A stretch of 39,377 nucleotides of DNA, taken from positions 1-39,377 of the forward strand of contig RECI01000142.1 of NCBI GenBank assembly GCA_007694095.1, given 5' to 3'. This document shows positions 1-8,279 of this stretch, piece after piece. Position 1 is the stretch's first letter; the number at the start of each line of letters is the position of its first letter. Both the position numbers and the translations under genes were made by a program. The notes under the pieces are model-generated. The model saw only the letters and a list, made by a program, of their open reading frames with translations, was not told the DNA's origin and made no database searches. The stretch comes from Balneolaceae bacterium (GTDB lineage: Bacteria; Bacteroidota; Rhodothermia; Balneolales; Balneolaceae).

Positions 1-40
1 CATTCTTCATTTATATTCCATCCTTTAACCAGGCTCCGGG

Positions 41-313
41 ATGGCTATAAAGATCACAAGAAATCCGAATCATAAACAAACCAGGCTTTCCGCATTTACA
101 GGAGGTGTTATCTGTTTTACACTTGCAGGGCTGGCTTTTTATGCCGCATTCGGGAGCGGTGAAATTTCAGGTGGAATCCCGTTTGCGCCCCAATCTTTGA
201 ACAGCTTTCTTGGAAAAGCAATGTTCGGCTTCGGCGGATTAATATGCGCGCTGTTTGGGTTTTTAGCCTTTTATGATGTATTTACACTGAAGAAAAAGAC
301 TCATGGCAAGTAA
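41..313 (+). CDS. Small two-helix membrane protein, unknown function
   Basis: A 90-residue protein not recognised as any family. It has a basic N-terminus (about residues 1-16), a hydrophobic helix at about 19-38, a Gly/Pro-rich loop, a second helix at about 58-79, and a Lys-rich tail (LKKKTHGK). This suggests an inner-membrane protein with both ends in the cytoplasm. The ATG at 41 is the first possible start and the frame is open to a TAA at 311-313. No strong Shine-Dalgarno site precedes it. It stands alone before a repeat element and a phosphatase gene, so context gives no clue to its role. Confidence 0.6.
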   Translation: MAIKITRNPNHKQTRLSAFTGGVICFTLAGLAFYAAFGSGEISGGIPFAPQSLNSFLGKAMFGFGGLICALFGFLAFYDVFTLKKKTHGK

Positions 314-385
314 GAATATAAATGATTGGTTCTGTACTGGTTTGTGAGTCGGTGCGATAAAAAAAGTGCATGATACAAGGATATA

Positions 386-450
386 ATTGCCACAGATGGC
401 ACAGAAGTACACAGAAAACATCTGTGTAAATCAGTGTAATCAGTGGCAAT
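386..450. repeat. 65-bp imperfect palindromic intergenic element, copy 1
   Basis: The element is bounded by the inverted ends ATTGCCAC (386-393) and GTGGCAAT (443-450). The interior is rich in CACAGA/TCTGTG-type words that can fold back on each other. A related element with the same ends lies at 18780-18845. Both sit between genes. Confidence 0.7.
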
Positions 451-467
451 AAAACATAATTATTCAA

Positions 468-1583
468 ATGCAGATGTTTTTTATAAAATTCCTGTCTTCA
501 ATCATGATTTTCATGAGCTTCGCACTGTTTTTTTACCAATTTGATACCGAAGAAAGGATCATTTTTTATCCTTCTTATGGGTATCTGGATGAAGAGGGTA
601 CGGAATGGGTGATACGGTTTCGTATCTATGTATATGAATATCGTCCGCGGTCACAGCGAACCGTTACAAGGTTTTTTAAAAGCTTTCGGGATTTAAATCA
701 GCACCAGGCAGAACTATTCAGTTCCCGAATAAAGGATTTTGTTGTGGACAGTGAATCACGCGAAGTGGTTCTGTTCCGGTTTGACCATGATCCTGAACGT
801 GAAGTTTTCACCCTGTTGAATAATGACGGAGAGCCGAAAAAAACGGATCTGAATGGAATGATGGAAGGGGAACTGCGGCTCCCGGTGCGTCGGGTGAATC
901 AACTTTTACAAAGCCAAAAACCCGATGATAGCTGGCTGAGCTTTCGTGCCGTATCTGCCGGCCATTCGGGTTACGGGATGGTGAAACTGGTGCCTCCGCA
1001 TGGATTATCAATAATCTCCGATATTGACGACACTGTAAAAATTACAGAACTGCCGGCTGGTTCATCCATAGTTATCAGAAATACTTTTTACAAGGAATAC
1101 ACGGCTGCACCCGGTATGGCAGAATTTTACCATGAATTTGGTGAGGATACGATGTTTCATTATGTAACGGGCTCTCCCTGGCAGCTATACAGGCCTCTTT
1201 CGGAATTTTTATTCAGTGATGAGGCCGGTTTTCCAAAAGGGACACTTCACATGAAAAGTGTAACCAAGAATTTTCTGAGTGTAAATACGTGGCGCGATTT
1301 GCGGGAACTTGTTATGAACGAAGATGTCACTTTCGATCAGAAAATCAGGCAGATTTCTCAAATCATGGAGCACTTTCCTGAGCGGGAATTTATTCTCATT
1401 GGCGACTCAGGTGAAGCCGATCCGGAAGTGTTTAGCGAAATCCGAAGGATGTTTCCCCGTCAGATTAAGGAGATTTATATCCGGGACGTGGTGAATGCGA
1501 GAGAGGAAGAACCGGAAAGGTTAAGCGGTATGAATATTATCCCCGCCCCTACAATTTTACCGGGTGTGTCACAATTCGATTGA
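468..1583 (+). CDS. App1-type (DUF2183) phosphatidate phosphatase-like protein
   Basis: A 371-residue protein with one N-terminal hydrophobic segment (about 4-24) that acts as an anchor or uncleaved signal. The C-terminal half is a HAD-like App1/DUF2183 domain: DIDDTVK (185-191) is the DxDxT nucleophile motif, VTGSPW (233-238) is the second HAD motif, and IGDSGEADPE (311-320) supplies the late acidic residues. Yeast App1 dephosphorylates phosphatidic acid and diacylglycerol pyrophosphate; for bacterial members the substrate is an assumption. The region at 30-175 is the beta-rich part usually found before the catalytic domain. The ATG at 468 is used, but ATG 474 is equally possible. It appears monocistronic. 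The family call is firm; the substrate is not. Confidence 0.85.
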   Translation: MQMFFIKFLSSIMIFMSFALFFYQFDTEERIIFYPSYGYLDEEGTEWVIRFRIYVYEYRPRSQRTVTRFFKSFRDLNQHQAELFSSRIKDFVVDSESREVVLFRFDHDPEREVFTLLNNDGEPKKTDLNGMMEGELRLPVRRVNQLLQSQKPDDSWLSFRAVSAGHSGYGMVKLVPPHGLSIISDIDDTVKITELPAGSSIVIRNTFYKEYTAAPGMAEFYHEFGEDTMFHYVTGSPWQLYRPLSEFLFSDEAGFPKGTLHMKSVTKNFLSVNTWRDLRELVMNEDVTFDQKIRQISQIMEHFPEREFILIGDSGEADPEVFSEIRRMFPRQIKEIYIRDVVNAREEEPERLSGMNIIPAPTILPGVSQFD

Positions 1584-1720
1584 TTCAGGAATGCTGTTGG
1601 ATTATAGCAGGGAAAACCTTTAAAATAAATGAATATTTTATCCGGGTTAAATCGCGACTTGGTCATTTTATATTTATGGGTTTTATATTAGAAATGGGGG
1701 AAATTTTATTTCCATAAATC

Positions 1721-3340
1721 ATGGCTCAAAAAATTTATAAAGCTGATGTTACAATCATCGGGAGCGGATTGGCCGGCATAGCTGCTGCCATTGAACTTCT
1801 GGATAACAACAAAAAAGTGCTGTTATTAGACCGCGATTCTGAAGAAGAATTTGGCGGTCTTGCCCGTTGGTCGTTCGGGGGTATTTGCATGATCGGTACC
1901 CCGGAACAGAAAAAAATGGGTATAAAAGATTCACCCGGGCTGGCATTATCAGATTGGACATCCTTTGCAGAATTTGAAGAAGATGCACTCTGGCCGAAAA
2001 GATGGGCAAAATATTACACTGAAAACTCCCTCGAACTGATTTACACCTGGCTGAAAAGGCGGTATGTCACATTTCTTGGTATGGTAAACTGGCCGGAACG
2101 GGGGTTGTATGTTCCGGGTAATTCAGTACCAAGGTGGCATATCACCTGGGGAACGGGGCACGGTTTGATTGAGGCACTGGCCCATCATGTAAAATTTCAC
2201 CCAAACCGGCAGAAACTTACACAAAAGTTTAACCACAGGGTTCTTGACCTGGATGTGATTAACGGAAAAGTTTCCGGATGCCATGGAGAAATTGAGCCAT
2301 CAGGAGAAGAGTTTGTAGCACAGTCTGATGCTGTTATAGTTGCAGCAGGGGGGATATGCGGTAACCTCGATCTCGTTCGAAAACACTGGTACAAGCCCTG
2401 GGGTGAGCCGCCAAAAAAATTGCTAACCGGTTCACACAAATATGCCGATGGAGCCATGCATGAAAAAGTGGAAAAACTGGGCGGGAATGTCACCCACCTG
2501 GAAAAACAGTTTCATTATGCTGCCGGGATTCATCATCCAAACCCGCGTATGCCCAATCACGGCCTCAGCCTCATACCTCCGAAATCGGCGCTTTGGGTTA
2601 ATGCTCATGGCAAACGAATAGGGCCTGTTCCGCTGATCACCGCTTATGATACCCGCTACCTTGTGGAGCAGGTTTCCAAACAGCCGGGACAATATTCGTG
2701 GCAGATATTAAACAGGAAAATCATGAACAGGGAATTGGCGGTATCGGGTTCCGAGTACATGACCGATTTCAGGGATAAGAAAAAATTGAAGGTCATTTCT
2801 TCGCTCCTTTTTGGGAACAAAAAACTTACAAAACGGCTGTTACATGAGAGCAAAGACTTTGTAACAGCACGTTCTGTTCAAGAGCTTGCAGAAAAAATGA
2901 ATGAACTGAACGGAGATAAATCGGTGGATGTGAACCTGCTGAAGGAAGAGATCCGGCAGTTTGATTCTAATATCGGCCGGGGGAAAAAATTTATGAATGA
3001 TGACCAGCTTCGGCGCATAGCCCACCTGAGGCAGTATATTGGCGACCGTTTACGTACATGCAATTTCACGAAAATTGATGACCGGTCTGCGTACCCCCTC
3101 ATTGCCATCCGTGAATTTATTTTGGCGCGAAAAAGCCTTGGAGGAATCCAGACCGATCTCGACAGCCGGGTGTTAACCCCGAACGGAACACCCATTCCCG
3201 GACTTTATGCAGCCGGGGAAGCTGCCGGTTTTGGTGGTGGCGGTATTCATGGGCTTCGTTCACTCGAAGGCACCTTTCTCGGCGGTTGTATCCTTACCGG
3301 GCGGGTGGCAGGCAGGGCGATTTCAGGCTCGGAATTTTAA
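1721..3340 (+). CDS. FAD-binding dehydrogenase (KstD / fumarate-reductase flavoprotein family)
   Basis: A 539-residue flavoprotein. The N-terminus has an ADP-binding fold, IIGSGLAGIAAA (GxGxxG at 14-19), with an acidic DRD at the end of the second strand. The C-terminus has the family's FAD-closing segment, LYAAGEAAGFGGGG followed by a GTFLGG stretch, around 497-525. This architecture is typical of 3-ketosteroid-dehydrogenase-like and flavocytochrome c-like proteins annotated simply as FAD-binding dehydrogenase. No haem motif and no signal peptide are seen, so it is probably cytoplasmic. Its stop is 12 bp before the ThDP enzyme at 3353, so the two are almost certainly co-transcribed and may act on one substrate. 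A steroid substrate should not be assumed, because no other steroid genes are present. Confidence 0.85.
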   Translation: MAQKIYKADVTIIGSGLAGIAAAIELLDNNKKVLLLDRDSEEEFGGLARWSFGGICMIGTPEQKKMGIKDSPGLALSDWTSFAEFEEDALWPKRWAKYYTENSLELIYTWLKRRYVTFLGMVNWPERGLYVPGNSVPRWHITWGTGHGLIEALAHHVKFHPNRQKLTQKFNHRVLDLDVINGKVSGCHGEIEPSGEEFVAQSDAVIVAAGGICGNLDLVRKHWYKPWGEPPKKLLTGSHKYADGAMHEKVEKLGGNVTHLEKQFHYAAGIHHPNPRMPNHGLSLIPPKSALWVNAHGKRIGPVPLITAYDTRYLVEQVSKQPGQYSWQILNRKIMNRELAVSGSEYMTDFRDKKKLKVISSLLFGNKKLTKRLLHESKDFVTARSVQELAEKMNELNGDKSVDVNLLKEEIRQFDSNIGRGKKFMNDDQLRRIAHLRQYIGDRLRTCNFTKIDDRSAYPLIAIREFILARKSLGGIQTDLDSRVLTPNGTPIPGLYAAGEAAGFGGGGIHGLRSLEGTFLGGCILTGRVAGRAISGSEF

Positions 3341-3352
3341 ACGATATTTGCA

Positions 3353-5086
3353 ATGAAAAAAACAGGTGCACAGCTTACTGTTTACGCCCTTGAACAGGTT
3401 GGGATAACCCATACATTCGGAATACCCGGTGTTCACAATACGGAGATTTATGACGAGCTGAACATTTCAAAAACCATAACCCCGGTGCTTGTAACCCATG
3501 AAGGCGGCGGCGCTTTTATGGCCGATGCCATCAGCCGCACAAGCAGTACCATCGGGTGTTTGATGATCGTGCCTGCTGCAGGGATTACCCATGCAATGAG
3601 CGGAATTGGTGAGGCGTATCTTGCCGGGATATCGATGCTGGTGATATCGGGAGGAATACGTACCGATACCGGCCGTGCATATCAGCTTCATGATCTGGAT
3701 CAGCATAAACTACTTTCCGGCATCACAAAAAAAAGCTGGAAAGTGGAATCTCACAAGGAAATCATCCCGGTTATATATGAGGCGTATAAAACCGCTATTT
3801 CCGGAGAGCCGGGCCCGGTTTTTGTAGAAATTCCCGTCAATATCCAGCTCTTCAGGGATGAAATTGATGAAATGCCTCTCTTCAGTTACACGAGAGAACT
3901 GCCGGAACCTGATGATGAATCTGTCAAAAAAGCGGCACAGTTTCTGACTAATGCAAAACGGCCGGGAATTTTTGCCGGTTGGGGAGCCGCAGGTGCAACA
4001 GAAAAGTTGATCCAAATTGCTGAATTGCTGGAAGCCCCTGTCGCCACGACATTGCAGGGGTTAAGCGTTTTTCCGGGAAATCACCCGCTGCACACGGGTA
4101 TGGGAATCGGGGAGTATGCGGTTCCGGCCTCCGAAAGGGCATTTGATGGGTGTGACTGCCTGCTGGCAATTGGTACCCGATTCGGGGAAATACCGACCGG
4201 CAGCTTCGGGATGAAGGTTCCGGAAACACTGATTCATATTGATATCAACCCGGACGTTTTCAACAAAAATTACCCAGCCGTCTGCACGATTCACGGTGAT
4301 TCCGGGGATGTTTTGACAAAACTGCTTGAAAAAATGGACAGACCGGCAACCGCTGACGAAAGGTCTGGAAAAATCCGTGAGATTATCCTCGCAGCAAAAC
4401 AGGAGTACCGTGAGGAATGGGAATCCGCTTCGGTTGATGACAAAGTGAACCCCGCCCTTTTTTTCCGGGAATTGAGAACCCTGCTTCGGGATGATGCAAT
4501 TGTAACCGTTGATGACGGCAACCACACGTTTCTAACAGCTGAACTATTCGAATGCAGGAAATCACGCCACCTTATTTCACCAACCGATTTTAACTGTATG
4601 GGCTATTGCGTTCCCGCTGCCATAGGTGCAAAAATTGCAAACCCGGATAAACAGGTTGTGGGTATTGCAGGCGACGGGGCTTTTTTAATGACGGGGATGG
4701 AGCTTATTACCGCGGCGACCCAAAAGGCCGGGGTTGTGATTTTTGTTTTTAATGATGGTGAGTTATCCCAAATCTCTCAAGGCCAGCAGATTCCCTATAA
4801 CCGGAAAGTGTGTACTTCCATTGGAAAGGTTCAGCTTGAAGCGATGGCAATGGCAACCGGAAGCCGGTATATCAGAATTAAAAACAATAAGGAACTGAAT
4901 GCCGGCATCACAGAGGCATTGTCTTTGGCAGGGCAAAACGAGCCTGTGGTGGTGGACGTAAACATCGACTACTCAAAAAAAACACGTTTTACGAAGGGAA
5001 TTGTAAAAACAAATCTCGGAAGGTTTCCCCTTTCCGAAAAAGTGAGATTCATTACACGGGCACTTAAACGGAAAATTACAGGGTGA
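3353..5086 (+). CDS. Thiamine-diphosphate enzyme, acetolactate-synthase-like
   Basis: A 577-residue ThDP-dependent enzyme with the three-domain layout of acetolactate synthase, pyruvate oxidase and related decarboxylases. The cofactor-activating Glu is E50 (HEGGGAFMADA). A middle Rossmann-like domain covers about 190-330. The Mg/ThDP motif begins with GDG at 440-442 and closes with N467 (VFND). No IlvN-type regulatory subunit and no other branched-chain genes are nearby, so a true IlvB role is unlikely. It follows the flavoprotein gene by 12 bp, and the pair looks like a two-gene catabolic operon for an unidentified 2-oxo acid or acyloin. The family is secure; the substrate is unknown. Confidence 0.85.
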   Translation: MKKTGAQLTVYALEQVGITHTFGIPGVHNTEIYDELNISKTITPVLVTHEGGGAFMADAISRTSSTIGCLMIVPAAGITHAMSGIGEAYLAGISMLVISGGIRTDTGRAYQLHDLDQHKLLSGITKKSWKVESHKEIIPVIYEAYKTAISGEPGPVFVEIPVNIQLFRDEIDEMPLFSYTRELPEPDDESVKKAAQFLTNAKRPGIFAGWGAAGATEKLIQIAELLEAPVATTLQGLSVFPGNHPLHTGMGIGEYAVPASERAFDGCDCLLAIGTRFGEIPTGSFGMKVPETLIHIDINPDVFNKNYPAVCTIHGDSGDVLTKLLEKMDRPATADERSGKIREIILAAKQEYREEWESASVDDKVNPALFFRELRTLLRDDAIVTVDDGNHTFLTAELFECRKSRHLISPTDFNCMGYCVPAAIGAKIANPDKQVVGIAGDGAFLMTGMELITAATQKAGVVIFVFNDGELSQISQGQQIPYNRKVCTSIGKVQLEAMAMATGSRYIRIKNNKELNAGITEALSLAGQNEPVVVDVNIDYSKKTRFTKGIVKTNLGRFPLSEKVRFITRALKRKITG

Positions 5087-5087
5087 C

Positions 5088-5143
5088 TTGAACACCGGAT
5101 GTTGAACACCGAACACCGAATGTTGAATAACGAATGTCGAAGT
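5088..5143. repeat. Degenerate 7-bp tandem array (about 8 units)
   Basis: Reading from 5088, every seven bases gives a related unit: TTGAACA, CCGGATG, TTGAACA, CCGAACA, CCGAATG, TTGAATA, ACGAATG, TCGAAGT. The period is exactly 7 bp although the units diverge. An array of similar units in the opposite orientation lies at 5267-5301. Confidence 0.75.
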
Positions 5144-5189
5144 GTTGCCCATCCCTGAATAGAACAAAATTACCGTCTGCTTTAGCTGA

Positions 5190-5336
5190 CGGATCCAAAA
5201 GCTAACATAAACCAAACCCCGAGTATCGAATTCTGAATGGGTGTCAATCCTGTCTCACCGCCCCCCCTTCGGCGTTCGATATTCAGTATTGGATATTCAA
5301 TATTTTTTGATCGGGAATTGGAACAGACAGCCCGGC
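5190..5336. repeat. Intergenic hairpin and inverted 7-bp array
   Basis: A small hairpin (CCGTC/GACGG arms, within about 5173-5193) precedes a C-rich run. Then come the heptamers CTTCGGC, GTTCGAT, ATTCAGT, ATTGGAT and ATTCAAT (5267-5301). Their reverse complements resemble the array at 5088-5143, so the two arrays face each other across about 120 bp. No gene is seen between 5087 and 5336. Confidence 0.6.
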
Positions 5337-8270
5337 CTAAAAACTTCCGAAATAGTACGTCACCTCATTTCGGGTTGGTTCCCAGCCAAACGAGATCCCA
5401 ATATCAAAAGCGAGGTTGCTTAGCCGGAAACGTGAACGGATACCTGCCCCAAAAACAGAACGGGATGCAGCCAGTAAGTCGGGTTCATTCAGGTCTGTAA
5501 CGGTTTGGGAAAATAATACGATGTAAATATTCGAGAGATAGACCGGCACAAGAAGACGGCCGTCATCGGGATATGTTAGTGGAATGGTATAACGTGTATT
5601 TAAGATTCCAACATTATTCGCCCCAATCAACGGAAAATCCGAAAAATTTTCCGAGAACTGGGAAAGAACATTAAAAACCGGGACATCAGTTTGAGTAAAA
5701 ATTTCACCGGATATTCGGAGTGATTGATTCCAGCGCGAAAGCGGGGACAAAAATGTGATAGCCCCGGCCCGCAGCCCTTTACGCTGTGTGAGGTTTCCGG
5801 TAATGGACAGGCGATTACTCTCTATCTGAATTTCATCACTGTTCAGTCCGTAACGGGCTTCAGCAAAAAGAACCAGCCCGCTGTTGGGTTGCATGTCACG
5901 TATAAACTGGCGTAACCTGAAATTGTAAACGGTACGGAAACCCAGTGTATGGCGTGTGCCAAACGAGGAAAGCGGGGTTGAGGTACTCTCTGCATCCAGA
6001 AAGCGAATCTGCGAAATAAAATATTGCGGTTCCAGTAAAAGTGAGGTAAACCGCACATTGCTTTCGAACCTGAGGCGTATGGGCACCTTAAAAGAGCCGC
6101 CCCTGGATTGTTGTAAAACCTGTATTCGTTCAGGTTCATTATTGTCTTCACTGGAATTATCATTCTCATTATTTTGAACCGGAAAACTGGTGAAAGTCGG
6201 CTCGTTGAATAATTCTGTTACAAAACCGGGGAAAAACCGCTGGTTCCGGTAGGTTAGATTGTACCATATTCTGTCAGCATAATGATTCAGGTCGGCAGAA
6301 TAGGATTGCCGGCTCATCAGGTCAACGCTTTCAAGATTTATCCCGATCCTGTCGAACCCTGCATCCGTTTCGTACACCGGCGCCCAAAATCGGGGTTTGA
6401 GCCACCCGGCTCCGGTTCGGTAGGGTTCCGGGTTCCAGTCAAAGAGGCCGGGATCAATATCCCGGTTCATAAGGGGACGCGCAAGAAGGCTTCCGGCAGA
6501 GGGTGAATACGACCATTCGGCACGGTCAACTTCACGGTTTAATGCCTGGTCACGATCAAGCAAAAAAAGGATTTGTTCATTCAACTCTTGTGCAATATAT
6601 GCAATGACACTGCCATCAGGTGAGTAGGATGCTTCGAATGCGTTGTAAAGGCTTTCGGTGATTTGTGTTACTTTTTCTGATGAATATTCATACTCATATA
6701 CATTCATAACCCCGGTGTGATCGCTCACAAAAAGAAATGTCTCGCCGGATGAATGCCAGGAGATATCAAAAATAGATCCGTTTGTAAAAACAATATCAGG
6801 ATGCCGGGCCATCAATTCATCTGTTTCGCTGATGTTTTCAAGCCATATCGCCTGCACCCCTTTTACCCTGCCGATTATTGCCGCCCGGGCGGGATTGACT
6901 GGATTGAGTTTAATTTGCACCACCGTAGCATTTTCCGGCATGGAAAATTCACGAAGCAGGGAGCCGGATGATGCATCCACGGAAACCAGCCGCATTTCTT
7001 CACCGGCAGTCTGAACGGCAAAAATTTCATTGGCTGACCATTCAGGCGAAAACACCCGTTTTTTTCGGGTTATACGATCGGATTTACCGGTGGTGAGATC
7101 AAGCCGGTGCAGGTCGCCCCGAAAGAGATTATCATAGAGCAGATCGGCATGATAACGCGAATAGATAAGCTCTGTGTTTTCGCCGGCGAGTGAAAAATGG
7201 TAATCCTGAGTAACGGACACTTCATACAATAGTTCAATCTTATCATCTGATGTATTGTATATGTAAAAACCGGTTGGCCTGTTACAGGAGCGTGCATAAA
7301 AAAGGAGGTTACTGTCATCGAGCCAGATCGGGCGGTTCAGACGTCTGCAGGCAGCATTGAATGGTACCTTTACCGACATTTCAGTGGTATTTGCACGAAG
7401 GGTGGACAAGCGGCCGGTTTCTTCTTCGCGGCGTGATTCAGTGAACCGGCGATACAGGCTTTTCGGCCAGTAACCGGTTGTATGGCGAAGTGCCGTTCCG
7501 AAGCCTAAAAACGGGTAGCGATAATGAAAATCTATAGATTGTTTCATGGCTTCATCTCCATATTCTCTTAGCAGCCAATGTGTAAACTCATAGCCGCCGA
7601 TATAGTGTCGGTCGAAAGGAGGCGTAAAATCGGTTACATGCAGCAGCTGCCCCATCGACCATTCATGCCGCGATTCAATCATGGAATGAAACTGGTTTCT
7701 GAAATAGGGATGGTTGCCCCGTCCGGAATTTGGTATGCTGCCATGGCTTTCGTAATGAACGGCAATTCCCTCAAAAACTCCCAGTGGCGCTGCGGAATGT
7801 ACGGAGCGTCTCACATCCGGAGAAAACAGGCCGAGAAATCGGGTAAATGAGCGGGGGTTACCGCTAAAATGCAATACATGGACAAGTTCGTGAGGCACCA
7901 CATGCTCAAGCCAGCTTCCGGTTTGTGGGTTCATACTTTTTCCGATACTAGGCGAAATTTCTACTTCAGAGCGGAAATTTAAAGGCGAAACAAACCCGTT
8001 TGAGAGGTCATTTTCCGGGTTCAGGATAAATGGAAAGTTTCGAATATTTCCGCCAACCAGGTGCTGGATATCATCATATTCACTTTCGAGTATGGCAAGA
8101 GTGCGCCAGGCTTCATTTTCGTAACGCTCAGGATATACCAGATGGAACCGTTCGGTTTTAACCTGCATCCAGTTTTGTCCCGGAACCCTGTATTGAGTAG
8201 AGTAGAACTGTGAAAAAGCCGGAGTCGTAATGATGAGGGTAATGAGCAGGGCCGGGAAGAAACGCAGCAT
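5337..8270 (-). CDS. Exported HELVH metallopeptidase / beta-propeller / C-terminal barrel protein
   Basis: A 977-residue protein. Residues 1-20 form a signal peptide ending AFSQ. A gluzincin-type peptidase domain carries HELVH (127-131), with a likely third zinc ligand E167 in VFEGIAVHYE. Residues about 290-620 contain repeated TolB/WD40-like blades (for example the SPEW and SPDGSVIAYI types). The C-terminal third (about 640-977) alternates aromatic beta-strands and ends with a Phe (YYFGSF), which is typical of an outer-membrane barrel. The expected place is the outer membrane, with the peptidase and propeller in the periplasm or outside. The gene starts 9 bp after the Nramp-family gene stops, so they share an operon. 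Substrate unknown. Confidence 0.8.
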   Translation of the reverse strand: MLRFFPALLITLIITTPAFSQFYSTQYRVPGQNWMQVKTERFHLVYPERYENEAWRTLAILESEYDDIQHLVGGNIRNFPFILNPENDLSNGFVSPLNFRSEVEISPSIGKSMNPQTGSWLEHVVPHELVHVLHFSGNPRSFTRFLGLFSPDVRRSVHSAAPLGVFEGIAVHYESHGSIPNSGRGNHPYFRNQFHSMIESRHEWSMGQLLHVTDFTPPFDRHYIGGYEFTHWLLREYGDEAMKQSIDFHYRYPFLGFGTALRHTTGYWPKSLYRRFTESRREEETGRLSTLRANTTEMSVKVPFNAACRRLNRPIWLDDSNLLFYARSCNRPTGFYIYNTSDDKIELLYEVSVTQDYHFSLAGENTELIYSRYHADLLYDNLFRGDLHRLDLTTGKSDRITRKKRVFSPEWSANEIFAVQTAGEEMRLVSVDASSGSLLREFSMPENATVVQIKLNPVNPARAAIIGRVKGVQAIWLENISETDELMARHPDIVFTNGSIFDISWHSSGETFLFVSDHTGVMNVYEYEYSSEKVTQITESLYNAFEASYSPDGSVIAYIAQELNEQILFLLDRDQALNREVDRAEWSYSPSAGSLLARPLMNRDIDPGLFDWNPEPYRTGAGWLKPRFWAPVYETDAGFDRIGINLESVDLMSRQSYSADLNHYADRIWYNLTYRNQRFFPGFVTELFNEPTFTSFPVQNNENDNSSEDNNEPERIQVLQQSRGGSFKVPIRLRFESNVRFTSLLLEPQYFISQIRFLDAESTSTPLSSFGTRHTLGFRTVYNFRLRQFIRDMQPNSGLVLFAEARYGLNSDEIQIESNRLSITGNLTQRKGLRAGAITFLSPLSRWNQSLRISGEIFTQTDVPVFNVLSQFSENFSDFPLIGANNVGILNTRYTIPLTYPDDGRLLVPVYLSNIYIVLFSQTVTDLNEPDLLAASRSVFGAGIRSRFRLSNLAFDIGISFGWEPTRNEVTYYFGSF

Positions 8271-8279
8271 GTTGTAGGT

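Noticed and set aside
1721-3340. Dedicated 3-ketosteroid dehydrogenase
   Set aside because: The family is broad and no steroid degradation genes are nearby, so only the flavoprotein family is called.
4061-4525. 154-codon open frame on the minus strand inside the ThDP enzyme gene
   Set aside because: Antisense shadow of a gene with clear conserved motifs; its translation has no family features.
3353-5086. Biosynthetic acetolactate synthase IlvB
   Set aside because: No ilvN, ilvC or other branched-chain genes nearby; the partner is a flavin dehydrogenase.
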